DNA of 64,000 bases, taken from assembly GCA_003996215.1 (NCBI GenBank), contig QJPP01001701.1, positions 586,605-650,604 of the forward strand, in the 5' to 3' direction. How positions within the stretch are numbered: the first letter of the stretch is position 1; each line of letters starts with the position of its first letter. The notes beneath the pieces are model-generated. The model ran no database searches. It saw nothing but the letters and a program-made list of their open reading frames with translations, and had not been told where the DNA came from. The position numbers and the translations under genes were made by a program. The stretch is from Jaltomata sinuosa. Lineage: Eukaryota > Streptophyta > Magnoliopsida > Solanales > Solanaceae. Positions 49,491 to 60,390 of this stretch are shown here, one piece after another.

Positions 49491-49870
49491 TGATTACAGG
49501 TATGATTTATGTATGCTATCAATCTGATATGTCCTTATTTGAACCTGGATCCACTTGTTCATATGTATCTACCTACTTTATGCCTTGTTTGGGGTTGGCT
49601 AGTGAGCCATTATCTGTTCTTGTTTCTATTTTGATCCTAATAGGAGATTCTTTTTTAGTGGATCGGATTGTGAGATCTTGCATGATATTTGTTGGTGATT
49701 TGGAGACTTGGGGTGATTTGATGATCCTTCATATGTTAGATTTTGATGTGATACTGGGCATGGACTAGTTATCCCCTCACCGTTCAGTTTTGGATTGTTA
49801 TGCCAAGATTGTTACCATTGTCGTGCCCGATGTATCCTCGGTTGTGTGGTAGGGTTCTGTCAGCCATACA
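49491..49870 (+). pseudogene. Element A aspartic protease
   Basis: 49490-49768 is open. The active-site region reads LFEPGSTCSYVSTYF: the catalytic Asp is changed to Glu (E-P-G). The conserved LHMLDFDVILGMD is present, then TAG. Both A and C proteases are therefore damaged at the active site, by different changes. Confidence 0.8.
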
Positions 49871-49899
49871 CTGTCTGGGATCATCTCTTGTCTTTGAGC

Positions 49900-51345
49900 T
49901 AGGAAGTTGATTTCCCATGGGTATTTATCTTATCTAGCATATGTCCGAGTTGCTAGTGCTGACCCTTCATCTCCTGAGTCTGTTCCTGTGGTTAGAGACT
50001 TTCTAGATCTGCTCCCTACCGATATGCCAGGCCTTCCACCTGAGAGAGATTATGATTTTTCCATTGAGTTAGAGCCAGGCACCAAGACTATTTCTATTCC
50101 TCCTTACCGTATGGCTCCTATTGAGTTTAAGGAGCTTAAGGAGCAACTCTAGGACTTGTTAGCTAAGGGGTTCATTAGACCGAGTTTGTCTCCTTAGGGT
50201 GCTCTTGTTCTCTTCGTGAAAAAGAATGATGGGTCGATACAGATGTGTATTGATTATCGACAGCTGAATAAGGTGACAGTGAAGAATAGGTATCAAATGC
50301 CGAGGATTGATGACTTGTTTGATCAGCTTCAGGGTTCGGCCATGTTTTTGAAGATTGATTTGAGGTCTGGCTACCATAAGTTGAGGATTAGGGCGGAGGA
50401 CATCCCTAAGACAATATTTAGGACACGTTATGGCCATTATGAGTTCCTGGTGATGTATTACGAGTCGACTAATGCCCCCGCACCTTTCATGGACTTGATG
50501 CACAGGGTGCTTAGCTTGTACTTAGATATGCTCATGATAGTCTTCATAGATGTCATTCTGGTATACTCCCAGAGTAGGGACGAGCATTAGCAACACTTGA
50601 GGTTTGTACTTCAGACTTTAAGATATCATCGACTTTATGTCATGTTCTAAAAGTGTGAGTTTTGGCTTGAGTCCGTTGCATTCCTAGGGCACGTGGTGTC
50701 TAATGATGGGATTAGAGTTGATCCGGGTAAGATTTCTGTGGTTTGTGATTGGCCTAGACCTACTACTCCTACCAAGGTTTGCAGCTTTGTTAGTCTATCC
50801 AAGTACTACAAATGGTTCATTTAGGGATTTACTTCCATAGCAACACCCTTGACTATGTTGACTAAAAGAATGTCCGATTTTAGTAGTCGGACCAGTGCTA
50901 GGATAGCTTCGAGAGGCTTACGGCCTTATTGACTTCAGCTCTAATTGTGACTTTGTTGGTCGAGGGTCAGAGTTTTGCCATATATTGTGATGCATCCGGG
51001 GTTGGTCTTGGTTGTGTGTTGATGTAGCAGGGCCGAGTGATAGCATATGCATCGATACAGCTGAAGGTTCACGAGTGCAACTATCCCACTCATGACTTAG
51101 AGTTGGCGGTAGTAGTCTTCACACTCAATATCTAGAGGCACTACTTATATGGAGTTCATTGTGAGATATTCACCAATCACCGTAGTCTTCAGTACATTAC
51201 GAGTCAGTGATAGCTGAACTCGAGGCAGAGGAGATGGATCGAGTTGCTGAAGGACTATGATTTCACTATTCTATACCATCCGAGCAAGGCAAATGTGGTA
51301 GCGGATGCCTTGAGTCAGAAGGCGGTGAGTATGGGAAGCCTAGCT
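49900..51345 (+). pseudogene. Element A reverse transcriptase and RNase H
   Basis: The linker (49907-50152: ARVASADPSSPESVPVVRDF-like sequence, DLLPTDMPGLPPERDYDFSI, IPPYRMAPIEFKELKEQL) ends at TAG. RT is open at 50216-50590: MCIDYRQLNKVTVKNRYQMP, DLFDQLQGSAMFLKIDLRSG, and the catalytic box FIDVILVYSQ, where the second Asp is Val. The connection (50640-50900) and RNase H (50900-51240) are in several frames; 51244-51345 gives YHPSKANVVADALSQK. Confidence 0.86.
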
Positions 51346-52952
51346 TCACTTGCAATTTCTGAGCGATCATTGGCCTTGGACATCCACTCTTTGGCTAACC
51401 TCTTAGTTAGGCTTGATTTGTCGGATCCTAGTCGAGTTCTCACCAATGTTGAGGTTCATTCTACTCTAGTTGATCAGATTCAGAGCCGACAATTTAAGGA
51501 TTAGAGCTTGTGTGACCTTCATGATCAGGTAGTTCGGGGTGAGGCCAGCCAGGCTACTTTGGGTTCTGATGGTATTCTGAGGTTTGGTGGTCGACTTTGT
51601 ATTCCGAGGGTTGGAGATTTAATTCAGTAGTGATACTTTGTGAGGCGCATTATTCTAGATACTCCATTCATCCTGGCGCGGTGAAGATGTATAGAGATTT
51701 GAAACAGCTTTACTGGTGGAGTGGTATGAAGTGGGATGTAGCAGAGTTCATATCTCAGTGCTTGAACTATCAGTAGGTGAAGTTTGAGCACATGAGACCG
51801 GGTGGTTTGATGTAGTGACTTCCCATTCCTCAGTGGAAGTGGGAAGGTATTACTATGGACTTCATTGTTGGTTTGCCTCATACTTCTTGAGGTTTTGATT
51901 CCATATGGGTGATTGTTGATAGGCTGACTAAGTCAGCCTATTTCTTACCGGTTTAGACTTCATACAGTGCCGAGAGGTTAGATCAGATCTATATTTGTAA
52001 GGTTTTTTGGTTGCATGGGGTCCCAACTTCTATCATTTCAGACTGCGGCACTCAGTTCACATCTCAGTTTTGGAGAGCTATACAGAGGGATTTGGGTACA
52101 GAGGTTCATCTTAGTACTGCTTTCTATCCTCAGACAGATGGCCAGTCCGAGAGGACTATTCAGGTCCTGGAGGACATGCTTCGGGCTTGTGTACTTGACT
52201 TTGGAGGTTCATGGGATCAGTTGGTGCCTTTGGCCGAATTTGCTTATAATAATAGCTTTCATTCGAGCATTGGCATGGCACCTTTCGATGCTTTGAATGG
52301 CAGCCGTTGCAGATCGCTGATTGTTTAGTTTGATGGGTTAGAGTACAGACCGCAGAGTATAAATTTACTTAGAGATTCCTTAGACTGAATCTGTTTCATT
52401 CAGGATAGACTGAGAGCAGCCCAGAGTAGGTAGAAGAGCTATGCTAATCGTAGAATTCATGCCTTGGAGTTCAGTGTTGGTGACTTAGTATTCCTTCGAG
52501 TATCGACTATGAAGGGCGTGATGAGATTTGGTCGGCGGGGCAAGCTTAGCCCTAGATTCATTGGGCCGTTTGAGATTATCCAGAGGGTTGGTAGTGTTGC
52601 CTACATGTTAGCTTTGCCTCCGATGTTTTCAGATGTTCATCTAGTTTTTCATGTTTCGATATTTCGTCGGTATGTTCTAGATGAGCCTCATGTGTTGCAT
52701 TGGGATTCTGCTTAGTTAGATGAGAGTTTATCTTTCGTTGAGGAGATGATTGCGATTATGGGCAAAGACATCAAGATATTGAGATCTAGGGAGATTCTGG
52801 TTGTGAAAGTTCAGTGGAGCGACCGTCCAATCGAGGAGGCTACTTGGGAGACCAAGAGTGAGTTGCGTACTTAGTATCTACAGTTGTTTAAGACTTCATG
52901 TACTCCCTTTTTCTTGACTTTCGGTGACGAAAGTCTTTTTACTAGTGGATGT
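51346..52952 (+). pseudogene. Element A integrase and chromodomain
   Basis: The linker is open to 51504. The zinc site (about 51650-51775: YSIHPGAVKMYRDLKQLYWW, CLNY) has the last Cys replaced by Tyr. The core keeps IISDCGTQFTSQFW (second Asp) and TDGQSERTIQVLEDML (Glu) within the open stretch 52011-52328. After a TAG, 52464-52715 has FSVGDLVFLRVSTMKGVMRF, LSPRFIGPFEI and VHLVFHVSIFRRYV. The tail (SREILVVKVQWSDRPIEEAT, about 52785-52850) is the chromodomain end. The 3' LTR starts at 52953. Confidence 0.86.
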
Positions 52953-53124
52953 TGTGATGACCATTCCGGTCATCTTCACATTTGTGCATTCATTGTACTG
53001 TTAGAGCCTCCCTATAGTAGCCCCAAGTCATTTATGGCTTGTTGGGACTGGTAGTTCGGTGCCCTGGTCGTTCATTTGGTTGTCTTGGCCATTTGCCAAT
53101 TTTAGAGCCTTAAATTAGAATATC

Positions 53125-53140
53125 GTTGACTTTAGTCAAC
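53125..53140. promoter_or_regulatory. W-box dyad, A 3' LTR
   Basis: Perfect GTTGAC-TTTA-GTCAAC; the second site follows at 53294-53307. Confidence 0.5.
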
Positions 53141-53659
53141 ATTCTTGGTAAATGTGCTCGGAATTGAATTTCGATAGTTCTGTTAGCTCTGGAGCGTTGA
53201 TTTTGGTCTAGAAGGACCCTTGGTTTGGTTCTGGGAGGTTTTGGTTTTATTTCGCCGAGGTTTTTGTGTATTAGCCAAGTTGAACTTGGAAGTTTGACTT
53301 TGGTCAATATTTGGAGAAGACGGCCTCGGATGGAAACTCTGACAGCGGTCTTAGCTCCGTAATGTCAACTTTGGGCTAGGGGTACCTTTGGTTTGGGTCC
53401 CGAGGCTTTCAGACTCATTTTAGCCTTGGTGTTCCATTTTGGAAAGGTAGGCCTAAAGTTTGTTCTTGGGTGTGGGGCCCACTTATTGTGCTATCGACCT
53501 CCGTTGGGGTTTTTTTCAATTCTGTTGAGTCTAGAATGTTGTTGTTAGTTCGGTAGCATAGTTCGTTTATGTCTGTGGGACCACGGATGCTTCCCGAGGG
53601 TTTAATCATGCTTTTTAAACTTATCTAATTTTTGGCTGCGATGCTCCACCTATTGGGTC

Positions 53660-53875
53660 CGTATTTGTGGATGTTTGACCGCATATGCAATAACCGCATT
53701 TGCGGTGAGACACTGCGTTTATAGTGTTTGGTTGGAGTGTTGGTTCCGCAATTGCGGTGCTTGGATGCATTTCCGACTACCGCATTTGCAGTGGTTTCTC
53801 CGCAATTACGAAGTCACTGTTCCTCCGTGCCTTCGCAATTGCGATGGAAATGTTGCAATTGCGGTGTCTGCTAGC
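53660..53875 (+). promoter_or_regulatory. GCATTTGCGG / CCGCAATTGCGG dyad array, A 3' LTR
   Basis: Includes ACCGCATTTGCGGT near 53694, the perfect CCGCAATTGCGG (53746-53757) and CTCCGCAATTACG and GTTGCAATTGCGG as decayed copies. Which copies are intact differs from the 5' LTR. Confidence 0.5.
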
Positions 53876-56607
53876 AGTTTTAAAAACAAAACATTCTCCT
53901 TCTTTTCCCCATTTCTCACCTTGTTGCTAGCTTGTAAGAAGCTCCAACCCATGAATTTGTTCACTTCATGTTACCAAAATCCTTGGGAAAAATCACACCA
54001 AAACTCTGTGGGCTTTCTCATTCGCTAATTGGTGAGTCTCCTTCTTCCCCCAACTTGCCTTCTCTATTGATTAAAACTCACCATTGTTGCCACCACCTCA
54101 AGCTCAAATTTGTTTGTAGAATCTGTTCGTGTGTGAGGTTGCATGCTTTGTGGGCTTATTGAAATCACTTCCTTGGCTCGCCTATCTCATTGTGGTAGGT
54201 AATCCTTGCTCAAATTTCCGATTTTATTCCGTATTCTCCATAATTGGGTTCTTGGCTATTAGGGGCTATTTTAGCTTGAATTTGTTGCCTAATTTCCTTT
54301 ATTTTTTGGGAATGTACTCCAATGGTCTCAGTGATCATATTGTGCATTTTCATTTTTAGTTTTGGGTTGCGGGGACCACAGGCCCGCCGGTGACCTGAAT
54401 TTTGACCCGGCTATTATTATAGCAATATGGGTATCGTTAGACTCACCTTGATGTATTATTTATGATTTTGATAGTTTGATTATCGTTCGGGGTTCTCAGA
54501 GTGATTCGGGCTTGGATTTCGTTGTCCCAGCGGTAAGTTATGGTCTAAACTCCCTAGACTTAGCATATACTGGATAAAATTGTACTAGCTAGCATCCTTG
54601 GGTTAGGTTATTAGGTTGGTACCACAGACCTTGACCGCTTTCCATGATTCGCCTCGTTTCTTTCCCATGTTGTGTGTAGTATTCTCTGTAGTTGATATAA
54701 TCACCCTTATGGTCCTGTGTGGCCTTTTTTGACTCTGGACCACAAATGGTGGGTTATTCAGGGGTGTCCGTGAGTCCCGGGCATTGTTATCGTGATATTA
54801 TGCTGGCTATCTGTGTTGTAGAGCGATTAAAGCCAATGTATGGCCGATAGGTTAATTTTGAGCTGCTAGGCGGCTATTTGTGTTTAATCATATCATTTCC
54901 ATGCATATAATGAGGTTTTATCCACGCTTTACTATGGTTTTGGATTCAAGCCAACTGGAACTGATTTTCTAAACTTTGCATGGCCCTGGGGCCCATTTTC
55001 AGCGGAAATGAATTGGAAATGGTTTAATTTAACTTGTGGATCTTCTTAGGGTAAAAGAAAGTTAAATTATGATTTCTATCACCAATTTTACTATTAACGC
55101 TAGATTCGGCAAGGCCGGGGTGCTAGTTGAGTTTGCTTACTGATTTGAGATTATTTTAGCCTCGGTCGGACCAAGCATCTAAGTTGACTTTCTACTATTT
55201 TAGACCTGTTTACTCCCCAAGCACCCTTTGAAGGGGTTTATGAGACATTTTCCTACTACTTTAGTCCTGGGCAAGGTCTGGGCATGCATATTCGAGACTG
55301 GATCTGTAGCTTGAACTCGAACTTGCTTCCGGAAGACATATTTCAATACTGAGTTTTAGTATGGGGTCCGAGACCTCCATGGACCTTACCGTTCCTGACC
55401 TGGGGCATAGGGCTGCGTGTTCTGGAGGGAGGGTATACGGCAGAGTAGAGGTATATGGGCAATGCCCTTCCATGGAACCAACCTGATAGGCCCGATGGGC
55501 ACCGAAGGAGGTACATATAGGGTTACTATCCTACCTAGAGATCATCATGCATCATATCATTCATTGTTTGAGGCTCGACCCTTGTTTGTTGTTTGTTGAG
55601 TGTACGCTCTGGTTGTATGGGCAGCCGGAGGGTTTGTTTTCAACTTGTTTGCGTTCCTCGGTTGTATGGGCGGTCGAGGGGACTGTAGATAGACTCTTGC
55701 TACTTTATCACGGTGTTATCTCTTGTTATGGTTATAATTATGAGGTTGTATAGTTCTATGTTGTTAGTTCTGGAGTTAAGATTGATATGATTGGTTTGGT
55801 TATTGATTCCTATTTCCCCGAGCATGTCTATCTTTACTCTCTTGTCCCTTCCCGTGTACTTGAGGTTACTGATATACTGTCCACTTCTAAAGCTTCTTAC
55901 GTATATACTATTATTGCAAGGATCTCAGGTGTATCATTTCTTACTATCACTTGTGCCTGTTGTGTTTATATTTTACTTGCTAGCCTTGTGTGTTATATCT
56001 ATTGTCTTCCCTTTGGGCTTGTTCCTCTGTACTTTTTCATAGATTTCCATGACTACTTACTTTTATTCTGTCTATTACTATGATTTTATCTTATATATGC
56101 CCAGTCGGCCTATGATACCTACTGGGTACCTTATGCTTCGTATTTGGTGCTCATACTACACTCTGCATCTTCTGGTGCATATCCTAGTGTAGGCCATCGC
56201 TATTAGCTCGCTAGAGACTCGTGCGAGGAGCTGCTTTTGTGATATTCTAGACTGAGGGTGAGCTCTTGGTGACGGGAGCTTAGCTTTTAGTTTATATTTT
56301 GCTTATGTACTATATTACTACTCGAAGATATTTGTGTATATATTATTTTGGATCCTTTTGTACTCCTGGCATGTTGATCTGGCTCTATACTATGATACCA
56401 GGTTTTGGGTTGGTTTAACTTCCACGTTGTGTATATATTCCTGTTACCTATTTTCTTCATCTTGTTCCCTTAATCCTGCTTATTAAACTGTTCTTCCGCT
56501 TAAATTGTTAGATAGTAGCCCATTACTGACCGTTCCAGGCTACAGGGATTGGTTCGCCTACTTGGGGGTTGTAGGTGTCATCATGACCAATAAATTGGGT
56601 CGTGACA

Positions 56608-57278
56608 ATATTGACAGTTATGAGCTTTCCTACTCTCAAGTTGACCACTTGAGGAGACCGTGTCATAAAACCACTCTTGTTCCTATATCGTGAACATACG
56701 CTCTTTTACTAAGGAACATGGATCCTATTAACTTAGGATGTCTCAACGCTCCTGGGGCATCAAGATTAGTAGTGAAGCCTTACCATGAGTCCTAAGGGAT
56801 TTAGGATCCCGAAAAGGATGCCTTTATGATTTATATGCATTAGACAGTTAATATGTCTACATTACTGTCATGTTGCTTCTTGCAGGTAGGACAGGCTAAA
56901 TATTTTTGATACAGATTCAATGAATCCTCCAACATCATATTCGAGGTTCAGTACGGTTAGGCGCCTGCTGACACAAATGAAAACATGGTGGATAAATTTG
57001 GGTCAACAGGGTCAACTTGAAGTGAGAAACGTATTTTGAAGCTTACCATCTTTTATGGAAGTTACCCTGTGTAGAGAAATCATTGAGGTTGCTACTGTAT
57101 TTTGGGATGAAAGAAGGGCTGTATTCAAGTTTGGTGAGATTTAAATTACGCTATTGCTTGAAGAGATTGGGGTTACGTTCAGGATATTTCTTTGCTCAGA
57201 AAATAAGTAGGTGGGAAAAAGCCAAAGTAATTATACCAAAAAGTGTCACCTTAGAAGATGTTTGGGACAAATTGGTAC
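56608..57278 (+). pseudogene. Ogre1 leader end and ORF1 remnant
   Basis: An ATG at 56920 starts MNPPTSYSRFSTVRRLLTQM, then KTWWINLGQQGQLEVRNVF and TGA; the same frame goes on through CREIIEVATVFWDERRAVFK and GEI, a TAA, then LLLEEIGVTFR. The FWDxxxxVFxFG...LEEIG pattern is what I know from the extra ORF upstream of gag in Ogre/Tat-type elements (related to plant mobile-domain-like proteins); its function is not known to me. It is cut at 57279 by the start of LTR2. Only two stops in about 100 codons. Confidence 0.6.
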
Positions 57279-57772
57279 TGTTGACACCCAATTTTTACCC
57301 TCCACATTACAAATTAATCCAGAGCCTTTTTTCAAATTTTAAACAATTTTTTGAAATAATCATTTTGTAAAAAGGATAAATATTTTCAAATTAGCTTTGT
57401 AATAGTTCTGAGTAACAATTTATATTTTTTTCATACTTGGTTATGTGGAATTTATATAAATTTACTTAAAGAACTATTTAAAAGTTTAATTTCATAAGAA
57501 AATCCTTTTAAAGGATTAAACGTTTGATTTTCCTCTAAATTAATTCAAAGTGGGAGATCAATTGAATAAATTAATTTCATAATTTGGTAAAAGAGGAAAT
57601 TGTGTATTAAATACAATCATTATTTCAATTTGTTTAAATTCAAAAAAGGCTCTAACAGTTAATTTTAATTAAATCATCTCTATTTCTATTATAGCCTAAT
57701 TCTCTAAATCATTTAAATTCTAGCCGAGTTTCATCAATTTGCTCTCAATTTGGCTATATCTGTAATTCATAG

Positions 57773-57798
57773 TGGCCACATTTTTACAAATGTGGCCA
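57773..57798. repeat. Perfect 11-base-arm inverted repeat
   Basis: TGGCCACATTT (57773-57783), spacer TTAC, AAATGTGGCCA (57788-57798). It lies in the U3 of LTR2, about 390 bases upstream of the heat-shock-like array. Could be a hairpin or a factor site. Confidence 0.85.
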
Positions 57799-57978
57799 AA
57801 TCCTCAACAACATTACATCTTATAACACCCTTAGCAGCCACCATTTGGGCCAACAATTAAACCAAAACAATTCCCTCCTAGCCCACCTTTATTTCACCAT
57901 ACCCGGCCCACCTACACACCGCTATACTCTTTCTTTCTCTCCTCTCACAACACAGACAAAACAAATGCCTCTTTATCC

Positions 57979-57996
57979 CTCTCTCTCTCTCTCTCT
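57979..57996. repeat. CT microsatellite
   Basis: Nine CT units in a pyrimidine-rich stretch in U3 of LTR2. Confidence 0.9.
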
Positions 57997-58108
57997 TTGT
58001 TTGTTCCACACAGATGACAACATTTGATGATAACAACAACTAGTACCTTATCCGTCAAAACCCGTACCAAACGACCTGCAAATCTCTACCAAAACGATGC
58101 CCAACGTT

Positions 58109-58186
58109 CCCAAAATTCATCCAAATCCTAGACGCCGTCTACTTCTTGAGTTGTCAATACCCAGAAGCTTCTGGAAGCTCCTAGAA
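58109..58186 (+). promoter_or_regulatory. Heat-shock-element-like array with conserved upstream block, LTR2
   Basis: Five alternating triplets spaced five bases apart: GAA (58164), TTC (58169), GAA (58174), TCC (58179), GAA (58184); 14 of 15 bases fit the nGAAn/nTTCn rule for heat-shock-factor sites. It lies about 215 bases before the TATA box. The block CCCAAAATTCATCCAAAT (58109-58126) upstream recurs with one change in LTR3, also beside a heat-shock-like array. Function is inferred. Confidence 0.55.
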
Positions 58187-58356
58187 ATCAACAGGTGGAT
58201 TTTCAGCATCCTCATCCCTAAAATCGCAGTGGAATCCCTCAAAATCATCGGATCTTGATCAATTTCGCACCAACAAGGTACAAACGTGTCTCAATCAGGA
58301 GATTTTGGTTTTTGAAATATAATTTCCTTCAACTCTTATCTAAAATTCCCAACATT

Positions 58357-58369
58357 CCCCCCCCCCCCC
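58357..58369. repeat. C13 homopolymer
   Basis: Thirteen consecutive C between the heat-shock-like array and the TATA box of LTR2. Confidence 0.9.
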
Positions 58370-58400
58370 ATTTCCATCTATTGGAACCCTAGAATCCACC

Positions 58401-58407
58401 TATATAA
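58401..58407 (+). promoter_or_regulatory. TATA box, LTR2
   Basis: TATATAAACC followed by CTCCCTCTCTCATTG, a strong plant TATA context, 1.12 kb inside the LTR. Confidence 0.6.
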
Positions 58408-60189
58408 ACCTCCCTCTCTCATTGATTAAGGGTGGTTTTTTGGGTAGCAAAATCTTGGAGAGTCCTTTTTTTTGATTTTGGGAAAACCTGAAAAATTAGA
58501 GTGAATTTGAAGAAAAATCACTATTTTTTAAAGTTCTTGAGGATTTCTTAGACTCATTCTCTTTTGCTATTTGGAAACCAATAAACATAAATCTTTAAAT
58601 TCATTGGAAGTCGTCGAAGACCCAACTCGTAACTCCCAGTCTTGCTGCCCAAAAACAGGTAAAAAGCTTCATCTTTTTCACTTGCTTTTTCTTGTTTCTG
58701 TTGTGGCTGATTGGTTATGGTGTTCTGAGGATGTGCTGTTGTTGTTGATTATTATGTTGAAACTGGGTGAATTGAGTTTAATATTGGGGAATGTTCGAGC
58801 TCGGTCTAGGCTTGGAACTTATGAGTTTGGCTCATCTCAAAGGTTCCCAAAAACCTGATATCTCTCTTCTTGTGGTTATAGATAATCTAAGGAGGCATAT
58901 GTGTGATCTTTCTCGCTCTATTCTTCTTCAATATCTGCTTACAAACTGTAATGTTAGATGGATTTCAAGTGTCTTCTTGGTTTAATACTAAAGAAGATGC
59001 TTGAAAGTGGTGAACCCATCTCCTCGTACTCGTTTATTCAATGATTAGTAGTGTTATAGTGTAGTTACTTAATCAATTTGCATTTGTTACTAAATCATGG
59101 GTTCTCTTTCTAGCATCATATTTAAGTATAATTAGGATAGTAATGACTATATCTATTTCTTCTCTGTTATTTGGTTAAGTGTATCTCATGTTTGTTTTCT
59201 TCAAACTAAGTTATAGATATTTAGATAAAGAAATTGCTTGTGCAAGAATCCCTCTTCTTAATCATGCTCTTATCTCTCATGTGGTGTCAAAAGAAGTAGT
59301 TTAACCAAGAATTAACACTAGTCCTTAATGCTCACCTCGCCTGATTCACTAATGAGACAACTTTGTAATCAAGGATTCTTCCATAAGTTGTTGTTTCTTG
59401 TTGTGTCTAAAAAGAATGAAAACCATATTTATTTATCTATGCTTATCAATATGGTGTTATAGTTTTCAGTGGCATGCCTTAAGTAAATAAGATATCTTCA
59501 TAAATACTTGATACGTTGGGCTATAACATGCAGTTGTGTGATTATGTTTAGTGGCCATCTTTATGGCTTAATCTTGAGGAAGTCAAGTTCATGCTTAGCT
59601 GTTTTATATAAATGTCCATGTCTTCATTTAATGTCGATTTTTAAAGGTAAGGACTGCTGACTCGTATGCCTAAACCTCGTTAGCTTTTAAGTTATAATAA
59701 GCGAAGATTAAAATAACCCATTTTAAAGGTATCACATGGTTCATGGCTTTCGCCAAACCTATGTTGGTTATGTTTATGTATGGAAAATAAGGATTTCTCT
59801 TGTATTCAATTTTGTGCTTTTCTTTTCCTTACATTTGTCAGAGCTGTTGGAGATATATTTGTCTTTGAACAATCATTGCCATTTGTTGCTAGTCCTCGCT
59901 GTTTTTGGCATAGTTCAATTGTGTTATATGGATTGAATATTTAGGCGTAGATCTTGTTCTTAGTTGCACATTCTTGTTTCTTATGCTTGAAAAAAAATTC
60001 ATCTGAGTTTAGCCATGAATCAATCCACTGTTAGATTTTTCCTTCATATGCTAATTCTTTGCTCCTTTTTTTGGCGCATGTAAATCCGAGTCCACTGGAG
60101 ACTCCTCTCCTTCATGCACTTTGAGTTGGGCCTCAGCCTAACAGATCATTCTTCTAGAGTCAAGCCACAGTCAAGTCCAAAAAGAGACT

Positions 60190-60390
60190 GATGGTTGGAT
60201 ATACAGGATGGTATACATTGATATATATAAGTATATTAGTGATATACAGCAGTGTATAGGTCCAGGAAGCCGGTATACAGGAGCCCAAAAGGAAAAGTGG
60301 GAAATGAAGCAAGTATATGAGGACTGGCAGCTGAAATACAGTGAATTATAGTTGATATACAACTGGTATACACAACGGATATACATGGTC
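60190..60390. promoter_or_regulatory. Cluster of GRTATACA words
   Basis: Seven GATATACA or GGTATACA words (for example GGATATACAGG, TGGTATACATT, CCGGTATACAGG, CTGGTATACAC) plus degenerate copies in about 200 bases, near the presumed 3' part of LTR2. GTATAC is itself a palindrome. Role unknown. Confidence 0.5.

Larger units (their letters stand above)
44206..56607 (+). mobile_element. Element A: full-length Tekay/Del-like Ty3-Gypsy with 3.66 kb LTRs
   Basis: Plus-strand element of 12.4 kb: LTRs 44206-47869 and 52953-56607, internal part only 5.1 kb, so the two LTRs make up about 59% of it. Order gag, protease, RT, RNase H, integrase, chromodomain. The five bases before it are GTATC and after it ATATT; these differ by two transitions and may be a decayed target duplication. 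By hand count the first 200 aligned LTR bases differ at 20 positions (10%), so the insertion is old. It interrupts Ogre1 between leader and ORF1. Confidence 0.9.
52953..56607 (+). repeat. Element A 3' LTR (~3.66 kb)
   Basis: Starts TGTGATGACC, ends GGGTCGTGACA. Same layout as the 5' copy: W-box dyads at 53125-53140 and 53294-53307, array at 53660-53875, hydrophobic frame at 55787-56083 (now shortened by a stop). About 10% diverged from the 5' LTR over the first 200 bases. Confidence 0.9.
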
